In this document: positions 4,678-11,696 of the stretch, in pieces
How positions within the stretch are numbered: position 1 is the stretch's first letter
How the letters are laid out: every line of letters starts with the position of its first letter
Assembly (NCBI GenBank): GCA_003662485.1
Contig: QMYD01000022.1
Span: 1 to 11,706 of the forward strand
Origin: Candidatus Hecatellales archaeon
Lineage (GTDB): Archaea; Thermoproteota; Bathyarchaeia; Hecatellales; Hecatellaceae
Direction: 5' to 3'
Length of the DNA stretch: 11,706 nucleotides
Made by a program: the position numbers and the translations under genes
Notes under the pieces: model-generated
Told to the model about the DNA's origin: nothing
Databases searched by the model: none
What the model saw: the letters and a program-made list of their open reading frames with translations, nothing else

Positions 4678-6682
4678 AAATTCTGAGGCCAATCCTATAT
4701 CCGTCGTGGATGGCGTTGTGAAGTCTCCTGGGAACTAGGGCGTCCCCTATTACGTGGACCTCTCCGCAGAGCTTTTTAGCTGCCTCCACCAGTTCGGTTC
4801 TTGGCTCCCTCATGGATACGACAACGGTGTCGGCTGGGACGGGTATTCTGACACCATAGGCTCCCTTCACGATAACCCTGCCCTCCTCGATGGATTCCAC
4901 ATCAGCGAACCTGTACACTTTGCCTCCTGTCTGGCTTATCTTCAGCATGTAACGCCAAATGTAGGATGGGTTCACATCAACTCCAGGCTTCCTATCCTTG
5001 GTGATGATGGTTACCTTCTTCCCCTTGGTTGCCAGGTATAGGGCTGCAACCACACCGTCTCCTCTTCCACCCCACATAACCACTCTGTCTCCGGTTTCAA
5101 CCCTACCCTCTAAGACGTCTGGGGCTAAGACCACGTGGGGTAGGTCTGAACCCGGAACCTTGGGAACCACGAATTTAGCACCGGTAGCTATGACGACTAC
5201 GTCAGGCTTCTCTGTTTCGATGAGTTCGGGTGTGACGTAGGTGTTCATGTGGAATTTCACTCCAGCCTTATCGCACTGCCTCTTCAGCCACTCGATAATG
5301 CCGTAGAGTTCATCTTCACCGTAGGGTCCCTTTGAGGCGTATACCACCTGGCCTCCAAGCACGTTCCGCATCTCGTAGAGGTGGACCTCGTGGCCTCTCT
5401 GAGCTGCCACCAGTGCGCATTGAAGCCCAGCCGGGCCTCCTCCAACCACCATAACCTTCTTCTTTTTCTCAGCTGGCTTAACCTTCCACCTTTCATCCCA
5501 CTCGTGGCCTACCAGCGGGTTTACAGCGCAGGTGATGGGGGCATCCCTGAAGAGCCTTGCTAGGCAGAGGTTGCATGCGATACAGTATCTTATGTCTTCA
5601 AGCCTGCCCTCCAGCGCCTTCTTAGGCAGCTCTGGGTCGGCTATCATCGGCCTGCACATCTCCCAGATGTCTATTATGCCCTCACCTATTGCCTTATCAG
5701 CCATCTCAGGCTTGAATAGCCTGTAAGCCTGAGATATGGGGACTTTAACGTGCTGCTTGGCCCTCTTAGCATTGTAGAGCCAGTGGCCTTGGGGTATATC
5801 TCTGGTGATTACCGAGTGGAGGGATTCCTGCCAGCCCTGGGTCACACTAATACAGTCAACCCCAGCCTTCTCAGCCATCCTATAAGTTACCATGCATTCT
5901 TCAGGCGTGTTTCCACCCATCTCGTCTAGGAGCTCCTCAGCGCAGAGCCTTATGAAGATGGGTACATCCTTACCCACTACGTCTCGAACAGCCTCTATTA
6001 CCTCAACCATGTAGCGGCACCTATTCTCTATGTCTCCTCCATACTCATCGGTCCGTTTGTTCGTGTAGCTTGAGAGGAAGTTAGAAATTAGGTAGCCTAC
6101 TATGCCTGAAATCTCTATGATGTCGTAGCCTGCTTCAAGGCCTCTCCTCGCAGCTTCAGCATGCTGCTTAATGGAGGTTTTAATTTCCTCCTTGCTCATC
6201 TCCTTAACGGGTTTGAGCACTCTAAGCCTCTGGGGCACATCGGAGGGGCCCACACAGTAGTCTAGTTCAACTCCTCCAACTCTTCCGCAGTGCATGAGCT
6301 GTATGTTGGCTATGGCGCCCTCCTCGTGGATGACGTCGGCAAGCCTTTTTAGGCCTGGAATAAACTTGTCATCCCAGGCTGCCGCCTGGCCCACGTAGCC
6401 TTTACCCTCACCCTTAGGATCCATGTATACGCCCTGAATGGTGCATATGCCTCCTACAAGGCCTCTGGCTCTCTCCCTGATGTAGGCCACATCCTTATCG
6501 GTTACGAAGCCGTCGTGGGTGTTGAAGTTGTCCTCGGTGGCTGCATACTTTATCCTGTTGGGGATTTTAACCTTTCGGATGGTTATAGGCTTGAAGAGGT
6601 GGGGGAACATTCGGCTTCCAGGCTGCTGCTTGTAGTATTCCTGCCACTTAGATACAAGCTCGTCATAATTTACGGTTGACAA
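4676..6682 (-). CDS. FMN/[4Fe-4S]/FAD oxidoreductase of the dienoyl-CoA reductase/trimethylamine dehydrogenase family
   Basis: This 668-residue enzyme has an Old-Yellow-Enzyme TIM barrel (about 25-365, FMN), an iron-sulfur motif and a C-terminal FAD/NAD(P)H module. Barrel marks are HLFKPITIRKVKIPNRI near the N-terminus and GYLISNFLSSYTNKRTDEYGG at about 196-216, with Y197. The cluster cysteines are 367, 370, 373 and 385 (CIACNLC), spaced as in trimethylamine dehydrogenase and one residue shorter than in FadH. FAD binding is shown by VVGGGPAG (about 412-419) and VIGDALVPRRLHNAIHDG near the end. Where FadH has the catalytic His in GWHEA, this protein has GWQES (Q285). I start at the TTG at 6682 because GGAGGG lies six bases upstream and a TATA-like box lies 34 bases upstream; a GTG at 6712 would lie too near that box. 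First gene of a unit with the hydrolase-like protein and ferredoxin. Substrate unknown; an unsaturated acyl-CoA or ring compound is likely. Confidence 0.9.
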   Translation of the reverse strand: MSTVNYDELVSKWQEYYKQQPGSRMFPHLFKPITIRKVKIPNRIKYAATEDNFNTHDGFVTDKDVAYIRERARGLVGGICTIQGVYMDPKGEGKGYVGQAAAWDDKFIPGLKRLADVIHEEGAIANIQLMHCGRVGGVELDYCVGPSDVPQRLRVLKPVKEMSKEEIKTSIKQHAEAARRGLEAGYDIIEISGIVGYLISNFLSSYTNKRTDEYGGDIENRCRYMVEVIEAVRDVVGKDVPIFIRLCAEELLDEMGGNTPEECMVTYRMAEKAGVDCISVTQGWQESLHSVITRDIPQGHWLYNAKRAKQHVKVPISQAYRLFKPEMADKAIGEGIIDIWEMCRPMIADPELPKKALEGRLEDIRYCIACNLCLARLFRDAPITCAVNPLVGHEWDERWKVKPAEKKKKVMVVGGGPAGLQCALVAAQRGHEVHLYEMRNVLGGQVVYASKGPYGEDELYGIIEWLKRQCDKAGVKFHMNTYVTPELIETEKPDVVVIATGAKFVVPKVPGSDLPHVVLAPDVLEGRVETGDRVVMWGGRGDGVVAALYLATKGKKVTIITKDRKPGVDVNPSYIWRYMLKISQTGGKVYRFADVESIEEGRVIVKGAYGVRIPVPADTVVVSMREPRTELVEAAKKLCGEVHVIGDALVPRRLHNAIHDGYRIGLRI

Positions 6683-6715
6683 ACCAAACCCTCCACTATA
6701 TTTTCGATACACTAT

Positions 6716-6722
6716 CTTTATA
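6716..6722 (-). promoter_or_regulatory. TATA-like box upstream of the FMN/FeS/FAD oxidoreductase
   Basis: The minus strand reads TATAAAG, with AAAG just before it. Counting 25 bases on puts the transcript start about 10-15 bases before the TTG at 6682, leaving room for GGAGGG at 6689-6694. This spacing supports the shorter start for the gene. Confidence 0.55.
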
Positions 6723-6750
6723 CTTTGAACCTATTATTTAGATTTTGCGG

Positions 6751-6772
6751 AAAAATAAGAACTTAGAAAAAA
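6751..6772 (-). terminator. Double T-run after the luciferase-like gene
   Basis: On the minus strand a run of six T (6767-6772) and a run of five T (6751-6755) follow the luciferase-like gene's stop by about 25 and 40 bases. This is a typical archaeal T-run terminator arrangement, and it precedes the promoter of the next unit. Confidence 0.6.
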
Positions 6773-6796
6773 TTTAGGGTTACCAGGGCTAAGGCG

Positions 6797-7876
6797 CTAA
6801 TACTTCTCTTTGAAGTAGGGTATGACTTTCTCTGCGAAGAGCTGGGAGGTCTCCCTTAGAGCCCTTGCTGGAACCTGGAAGTTTATTACGAAGTGGCGGC
6901 ATCCAGCCTTAACGTATTCCTCGATTTTCCCGATGGCGTCGTCTGGCGTCCCAATAATGTAGGGCGACTTGTCAACTACCTCGTCTGGGAGCTCCTGAGC
7001 TTTCTCCACCCAAGCCTTAGCATGATCTGGGAAAACCAGCTTAAAGGTCATTTCGAAGTCGTAGGTTGGAGGTTTGAAGCCAAGCTTCTCAATGATTTTA
7101 GGCCTTGAGAGCAGAAGCATTTTAGCTTGGAGGAGCACGGCCTTCCGGGCTGCCTCCCTATCCTTCCCTATGGCCACATAGGTGAAGTGGGCTGGCTCTA
7201 TGGCTTCAGGATCCCTCCCATACTGCTTTGCCATATCCCTAATCTTTTTGAGGCTTTCAGCATACTCGCCAGCGGGCATGTTGGCTGGAAGCCAGCCGTC
7301 ACCATACTTAGCAACCATCTGCATGGTTCTCGGGGAGCTAGCTGCAATGAAGATGGGAACCGTAGGCCTATACTTAGTTTCAGAGATGGGGACTGAGGGC
7401 TTAGGCTGAAGGAAAGCCTTCCTCAGCTTGTAATATTTCCCGTTGAAGTCGAAGAAGTCCTCGCTCCAAAGTCTCCTAATGATTTCTAGGGCTTCCTCCG
7501 TTCTGGCGATGGGCTTGTCGTAGGGTATGCCGAAGGGTACAAGATTCATGGCTTCCCCTATCCCTATGCCGAGGATTGCCCTCCCGTTAGAGATGATGTC
7601 TAGGGTTGTAACCTTCTGGGCGAGGACAACGGGGTGATACCGGTAGGTGTCACTTACACCCGTAGCCAGCTTAATCTTCTTGGTTTCCACGGCTAGGGCC
7701 GTAAGCGTACACCAGGCTTCAAGGGCATCCCACCTCTTCACACCCGTAGCCACGGTGTGGTCAGGCATCCAGAAGGAGTCGAAGCCAACCTTCTCAGCGT
7801 TTAAAACCACATCCCGAATGGTGCTCCAAGGATAGTTGGGGCCTTCAAGCCCGAACATAATTTTTTCCTCAGCCAT
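6797..7876 (-). CDS. F420-dependent luciferase-like (LLM class) oxidoreductase
   Basis: This is a soluble TIM-barrel flavin/deazaflavin enzyme of 359 residues in the bacterial-luciferase/methylene-H4MPT-reductase (Mer) superfamily. These enzymes pass hydride between F420 and an organic substrate. Supporting sequence includes VGFDSFWMPDHT near 31-42, KIKLATGVSDTYRYHPVVLA at about 67-86, GRAILGIGIGEAMN near 98-111, PIFIAASSPRTMQMVAKYGDGW in the middle, and the C-terminal IGTPDDAIGKIEEYVKAG. The start is ATG at 7876, six bases after the DUF35 stop, and the ribosome site GGAGG overlaps the end of that gene. It closes the thiolase unit and is followed by T-runs. Its substrate is not given by sequence: it may be a Mer-like folate reductase paralogue, or an F420-linked alcohol/acyl oxidoreductase serving the beta-oxidation-like genes. 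The second is suggested only by the operon. Confidence 0.88.
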   Translation of the reverse strand: MAEEKIMFGLEGPNYPWSTIRDVVLNAEKVGFDSFWMPDHTVATGVKRWDALEAWCTLTALAVETKKIKLATGVSDTYRYHPVVLAQKVTTLDIISNGRAILGIGIGEAMNLVPFGIPYDKPIARTEEALEIIRRLWSEDFFDFNGKYYKLRKAFLQPKPSVPISETKYRPTVPIFIAASSPRTMQMVAKYGDGWLPANMPAGEYAESLKKIRDMAKQYGRDPEAIEPAHFTYVAIGKDREAARKAVLLQAKMLLLSRPKIIEKLGFKPPTYDFEMTFKLVFPDHAKAWVEKAQELPDEVVDKSPYIIGTPDDAIGKIEEYVKAGCRHFVINFQVPARALRETSQLFAEKVIPYFKEKY

Positions 7877-7882
7877 TCCTTC

Positions 7883-8305
7883 TCAACCTCCTATAGGCTT
7901 AAACTCGTATGAGATTTTGTCGTTGGGAAGCCTTACGGGTACGAGTTTAAGCTTCATTCCGGGTTTAAGCTGGTCCTCGCTTACATCCTTGCTGAGCCTT
8001 GCGAAAAGCCTTATGCCTTCAGGCGACTCAGCTATGGCGAGAATGTAGGGTATGTCGTCTTCGAAGCCTGTGGGGGCGAAGTGGGCGGTGGTGTAGGTTA
8101 TCAGCGTCCACTCGTTGACTATCTCCCTCCAAACCATGCTATCCTTGGAATAGCAGTTGTTGCAGTCCATCTGAGGGGGGAAGTAAATCTTCTTGCAGAT
8201 TCTACACTGGGTCCCCATAATCTTCCCCTGCTCAAGATAGTTGACGAAATCCTTCACCTTAGTCTCCGAGACATAGCTTACCTTACCAAATCTCTCAAAG
8301 CCCAA
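7883..8305 (-). CDS. DUF35 zinc-ribbon/OB-fold partner of the thiolase
   Basis: This protein of 140 residues has a short N-terminal helix, a rubredoxin-like zinc ribbon and a C-terminal OB fold. The zinc ligands are C34, C37, C48 and C51 (CRIC, then CNNC), with FPPQMD between the pairs as in the family. The OB part carries the usual sequence from PYILAIAESPEG onward. Members form tight complexes with thiolase-like enzymes, as in the archaeal acetoacetyl-CoA thiolase/HMG-CoA synthase complex and the steroid side-chain aldolase. Here the thiolase gene is directly upstream. Two starts are possible: a GTG at 8314 overlapping the thiolase stop as GTGA, or the TTG at 8305, which has AAGGTGA five bases upstream. 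I chose the TTG for its ribosome site; the first reading adds three residues. Confidence 0.88.
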   Translation of the reverse strand: MGFERFGKVSYVSETKVKDFVNYLEQGKIMGTQCRICKKIYFPPQMDCNNCYSKDSMVWREIVNEWTLITYTTAHFAPTGFEDDIPYILAIAESPEGIRLFARLSKDVSEDQLKPGMKLKLVPVRLPNDKISYEFKPIGG

Positions 8306-8317
8306 GCCTCTCACCTT
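8303..8317 (-). promoter_or_regulatory. Translation start region of the DUF35 gene, shared with the HAD-ECH gene
   Basis: The minus strand reads AAGGTGAGAGGCTTG here. AAGGTGA matches the anti-Shine-Dalgarno end of 16S rRNA and is followed after five bases by TTG. The 14-base string GGTGAGAGGCTTGG occurs again at the start of the HAD-ECH gene (11641-11654), so the same start choice was made for both genes. Confidence 0.5.
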
Positions 8318-9465
8318 CTTAGTATTAGCACGTTGGCGTAGAGGCCTACACCCCCAACGTTGTGGACTAGGCCTATTTCAGCCCCCTTAACTTGGAGTTT
8401 TCCAGCCTCGCCTCGTAGCTGTTGGACAATGGTTCTAACCTGGGAGCCTCCTGTAGCCCCTATGGGGTGACCCTTCCCAAGCAGGCCTCCATCAATGTTC
8501 ACGGGAATCTTCCCGTCGATGTAGGTTTGACCCTCCTCGATGAGTTTGCCTCCCTCACCAGGCTTGCAGAAGCCCAGATTCTCGTAGGCCATGATTTCGG
8601 CTATGGTGAAGCAGTCGTGAACTTCGGCTACGTCTATGTCTTTGGGTTCAACCTTAGCCATGGCGTAGGCTTGCCTAGCTGCCTCCACCGTGCAGGTTAG
8701 ACCCGTCAAATTCGTTTTCTTCGCTATGGAGAGGGCGTCGGAGGCAGAGCCTATCCCCGCAATCCAGATAGGTGTATCCGTAATCTTCTTCGCCTTCTCC
8801 GCCGAGGCTACGATGACGCAGGAGGCCCCATCAGCGTTAGCGCAGCAGTCATACATTTTCAGGGGGCTGGCGATAACTCTTGAGTTTAAAACATCCTCCA
8901 GTGTAACCTCCCTCTGGTAGATGGCTTTAGGATTAAGGAAGGCATACTTGCTGCTTTTAACCTTAACCTTAGCCAGCTGCTCCTCAGTGGTTCCATAGGT
9001 TTTCATGTGGTTTCTGGCGAAGAGGGCGTAGCCAGCGGGCATGAAGAGGCCGAAGGGTGACTCCCACATGATGTCTGAGCCCCTCCCCATTCGCTCCTGA
9101 ACCTCCCTAGAGGAGAGCTCTGACATCTTCTGGAAGCCTATCACAGCGACCACGCTGCTTAAACCAGACTTAATGAGGCCGTATGCCACTCTTATCCCCG
9201 TAGTGCTTGAGGAGCAGATGGATTCAGCGTAAAAGGTTGGCTTTGGATTTAATCCTAGATACTCGTTTATGGCTCCAGCTGGAGACCTCTGCTTGTCGTA
9301 TTCAGGTGCAGAGCATATAATGGATTCGTCGATATCTTTGGGTTCAAGGTTGCAGTCTTCTAAGGCCTCCTTAAAGGCTTCGAAGCATAGCTCCTTAATG
9401 GTTACACCGCAGGCTCTGGTGAAGGCAGTCTGGCCAACTCCTACGATGGCAACCTCCTTACTCAT
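8311..9465 (-). CDS. Thiolase-like acyl-CoA acyltransferase (SCP-x/DUF35-linked type)
   Basis: This 384-residue enzyme of the thiolase fold probably cleaves a 3-ketoacyl-CoA (or runs the reverse condensation); aldol-type cleavage is also known for relatives. The nucleophile position is C84 in ESICSSSTTG. Other catalytic marks are VHDCFTIAE with H283, KGHPIGATGG with H333, and the C-terminal VHNVGGVGLYANVLIL, where HN replaces the second cysteine of classical thiolases, as is usual in this DUF35-linked group. Because C84 is kept, it is unlike steroid aldolases (Ltp2) that lack the thiolase nucleophile. The start is ATG at 9465, with GGTGGGAG just upstream. It leads a unit with DUF35 (start overlaps or abuts the stop) and the luciferase-like enzyme. 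No HMG-CoA synthase is next to it, so a degradative role is more likely than mevalonate synthesis. Confidence 0.92.
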   Translation of the reverse strand: MSKEVAIVGVGQTAFTRACGVTIKELCFEAFKEALEDCNLEPKDIDESIICSAPEYDKQRSPAGAINEYLGLNPKPTFYAESICSSSTTGIRVAYGLIKSGLSSVVAVIGFQKMSELSSREVQERMGRGSDIMWESPFGLFMPAGYALFARNHMKTYGTTEEQLAKVKVKSSKYAFLNPKAIYQREVTLEDVLNSRVIASPLKMYDCCANADGASCVIVASAEKAKKITDTPIWIAGIGSASDALSIAKKTNLTGLTCTVEAARQAYAMAKVEPKDIDVAEVHDCFTIAEIMAYENLGFCKPGEGGKLIEEGQTYIDGKIPVNIDGGLLGKGHPIGATGGSQVRTIVQQLRGEAGKLQVKGAEIGLVHNVGGVGLYANVLILRR

Positions 9466-9518
9466 GCTCCCACCTTAAAGAGTCTTGAAGTCCCTAGGTT
9501 AAAGGACGCAGGATTTGC

Positions 9519-9528
9519 CTTATATTAT
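9519..9528 (-). promoter_or_regulatory. TATA-like box for the thiolase-DUF35-LLM unit
   Basis: The minus strand reads ATAATATAAG, the most TATA-like stretch in the 148-base gap between the HAD-ECH and thiolase genes. It lies about 54-63 bases before the ATG at 9465, giving a leader of roughly 30 bases. There is no experimental support, and a second AT-rich stretch nearer the gene cannot be excluded. Confidence 0.45.
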
Positions 9529-9573
9529 CTTTGGGAGAAATTAAAGATTTTCCATCCACACCTTTACTTTAAC

Positions 9574-9600
9574 AAAAATTTCTTTTAGTTTTCTAAAAAA
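9574..9600 (-). terminator. T-run terminator after the HAD-ECH gene
   Basis: On the minus strand a run of six T (9595-9600) begins 13 bases after the HAD-ECH stop, with a second run of five T at 9574-9578. Paired T-runs without a strong hairpin fit archaeal termination and separate this gene from the thiolase unit. Confidence 0.6.
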
Positions 9601-9613
9601 GTGGGAGGGAACC

Positions 9614-11644
9614 CTACTTTTTGAAGGCTGGTTTACGTTTTTCCATGAAGGCTTTTATGCCTTCCCTAGCTGCGTCTAGGCAAACTACTTCCCCGAAGGC
9701 TTTGAAGCTTATTTCGAGGGCTTCGGCCAGCGTTGGGGCTGCTGCAGCCTCCCTTATAGCCCTGCATACAACCTGGTCTACCTCCCTGCTTAGGGGTAGG
9801 CTTCCAGCCATTGGAGTCTCCACAGGTTTAAGCTCAGCAATCTCTACAGGGCCTTCCGGTATTCTTTCAACCCTACCCTTAAGCTCTCTTACAGTTGCTA
9901 CCGCCTCCTTTACGAGTTCAGGGTAGTCCTCCACCAACTTGCTTACCATTCCAAGCTTGTAGGCTTCCTCAGCAGTCAGCCTCCTCGCAAACCTCACCAT
10001 TTCATGGAAGACTTCTGAAACTTCCTTACGTTCTCTTGCCCACCTCCTGTAGGGTACAACCATTCCTCCAACGCCGGGTAGAATTCCAAGCGTGACTTCT
10101 GGGAACTGGAACCAGGCGTTCTTGGTGGCTATGATTTTATGGCAGCGAATGGCGAGTTCAAGACCTCCACCAAGCGCCATACCATTAACCGCAGCAACAA
10201 CAGGCTTACTCATCCCGTCAATGTGGAAGAAGAGTCTTGAAAATTCTCTGGCGTAGTTGGCTGCTGCCTCAGCATTTCCAAGCAGCTGGGGGAACCTTCC
10301 AATGTCGGCTCCAGCGCAGAAGGCGTTAGGCCCATAACCCGTAATAATGAAGCCTTCAACTCCCTCCTCACCCTCAAACCTCTTCAAAACATCCAAGATT
10401 TCACTGTTAACCTCGTCGTTGAGGGCGTTGAGCACGTGGGGCCTCCTAATGGTGATGAGCTTAACCCCGTCTAAGTCGTCAACCAGGATATGCCTGTAAA
10501 AGTTTTGGTAGTAGGCGAAGTCGTGTTGGGGCTGAGGCATTCCAGGCCTCTCCCGGCTATACCTCTCCATGATTCGCTTGAACTCGGCTTCACCTAGGTC
10601 TCGCATGATGTCGAAGGGACCCTTCCTAAAGGCTAGGGCGACTATGCACCCCAAGTTTACGTCGTCGATGAGGGCTATCCCCCTATCCACGGCCTCACAG
10701 CACTGCGAGAAACATACGCCGAGAAGCCTGTCCCTAATGGTGGAGGCAGCCTCCGATGGCACCTCAACCCTACTTCCAGGCATAGGCGTCTTCCAGGTTT
10801 CAACGGAATAGAAGATTTTAGCTGGCCTGTAGTGTTCCCCCTCCTCCATTTGAAGACTATTCGCCTTAATGATGATAGGATTCCCCTTAGCGAGGTTTAA
10901 AACGTAGAAGGGGCCTGCAACCACGAATTCCTCAGCTACCTTATCGATTTCCTGGGCTGTGGCTACTTTTTCCTCTAGGAGTAGGGCGGCGTCATTACAC
11001 CAGTTGTCGAAAACCCTGCTTAAAACGTATCCTATGGCGTCGTTTACGAGGATGGGAGCTTTACCAAGGTAGCAGAAGAGCCAGTGGAGGTAGTCTATGA
11101 TTTCCCTGTCCACCTTCTCCCAGACGGTTATTTCGAGGCCTGGATTCCTCCAGGCTGGGGCAAAGAAGTGGACGTTGGTAGCTCGACTGGGCTTTTTCAC
11201 CTCGGAGAAGATTCTTGCGGCGGGGATGGCGCTGGTGTTGGAGCCTAGGATGGCTTCCTCATCTACGAGTTCCTCAACCTGCCTGAAAACCTTCCTCTTG
11301 ATTTCGAGGTCTTCGGTTACGGCTTCTATGACGAGGTCTGAGCCTTCAATCTTCGAGTAGTCGGTGGTGTAGGTTATCTTCGACCTAACCTTTTCAGCCT
11401 TCTCAGCTGTCATCTTCCCCAGCGAGAGGGCCTTCTGCACGTAGCCTTCAAGCCTGCTGCCAGCTGCCTTTAAGGCTTCCTCAACAATGTCCACGAAGAC
11501 CAGTTCGACGTCTGGGAGGGAGTTCTTGAAGAAGTAGCCTATGTCAGGCCCTATTCCTCCAGCACCCACAACAGCTATCTTTGAGGGCAGAGGCCTCGAA
11601 GGCTTAACAATCAAAGGATTACGATATTTGGGATAAAGCTCCAA
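9614..11644 (-). CDS. Fused 3-hydroxyacyl-CoA dehydrogenase/enoyl-CoA hydratase
   Basis: This 676-residue bifunctional enzyme has the dehydrogenase first and the hydratase (crotonase fold) second, the order seen in archaeal HAD-ECH fusions. It would hydrate an enoyl-CoA and oxidise the 3-hydroxyacyl-CoA with NAD, or run in reverse. The dehydrogenase shows GAGGIG (27-32), SNTSA (135-139), catalytic-type H159 in VHFFAPA, E171 and N201. The common HFFNP motif has Ala at 162 where Asn is usual. A C-terminal HAD helix domain lies at about 240-350. The hydratase begins near 385, with the oxyanion-hole region NAFCAGADI (about 440-448) and both catalytic glutamates, E496 in GGGLE and E516 in FPEVTLGILPG. 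I start at the TTG at 11644, five bases after GGTGGTGA; earlier TTG/GTG codons at 11659-11653 are possible. It is followed by T-runs, so it is probably transcribed alone. Confidence 0.93.
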   Translation of the reverse strand: MELYPKYRNPLIVKPSRPLPSKIAVVGAGGIGPDIGYFFKNSLPDVELVFVDIVEEALKAAGSRLEGYVQKALSLGKMTAEKAEKVRSKITYTTDYSKIEGSDLVIEAVTEDLEIKRKVFRQVEELVDEEAILGSNTSAIPAARIFSEVKKPSRATNVHFFAPAWRNPGLEITVWEKVDREIIDYLHWLFCYLGKAPILVNDAIGYVLSRVFDNWCNDAALLLEEKVATAQEIDKVAEEFVVAGPFYVLNLAKGNPIIIKANSLQMEEGEHYRPAKIFYSVETWKTPMPGSRVEVPSEAASTIRDRLLGVCFSQCCEAVDRGIALIDDVNLGCIVALAFRKGPFDIMRDLGEAEFKRIMERYSRERPGMPQPQHDFAYYQNFYRHILVDDLDGVKLITIRRPHVLNALNDEVNSEILDVLKRFEGEEGVEGFIITGYGPNAFCAGADIGRFPQLLGNAEAAANYAREFSRLFFHIDGMSKPVVAAVNGMALGGGLELAIRCHKIIATKNAWFQFPEVTLGILPGVGGMVVPYRRWARERKEVSEVFHEMVRFARRLTAEEAYKLGMVSKLVEDYPELVKEAVATVRELKGRVERIPEGPVEIAELKPVETPMAGSLPLSREVDQVVCRAIREAAAAPTLAEALEISFKAFGEVVCLDAAREGIKAFMEKRKPAFKK

Positions 11645-11657
11645 GCCTCTCACCACC
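11642..11657 (-). promoter_or_regulatory. Ribosome binding site and TTG start of the HAD-ECH gene
   Basis: The minus strand reads GGTGGTGAGAGGCTTG. GGTGGTGA is the only ribosome-site match near the gene's 5' end and is placed for the TTG at 11644 rather than for the TTG and GTG codons it overlaps. The three start candidates upstream therefore seem less likely. Confidence 0.5.
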
Positions 11658-11696
11658 AAAAATATTTACCAGACTTCTCATACTTAACGGCTATTA

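Noticed and set aside
4676..6712. Longer form of the reductase starting at the GTG at 6712
   Set aside because: The TATA-like box would then lie about 4-10 bases before the start and no ribosome site precedes that GTG. The TTG at 6682 has both signals correctly spaced.
8311..9465. Thiolase as part of an archaeal mevalonate (acetoacetyl-CoA thiolase/HMG-CoA synthase) unit
   Set aside because: The DUF35 partner is present, but no HMG-CoA synthase gene adjoins it and the third gene is an LLM oxidoreductase, so the usual mevalonate arrangement is missing. The possibility is not fully excluded.
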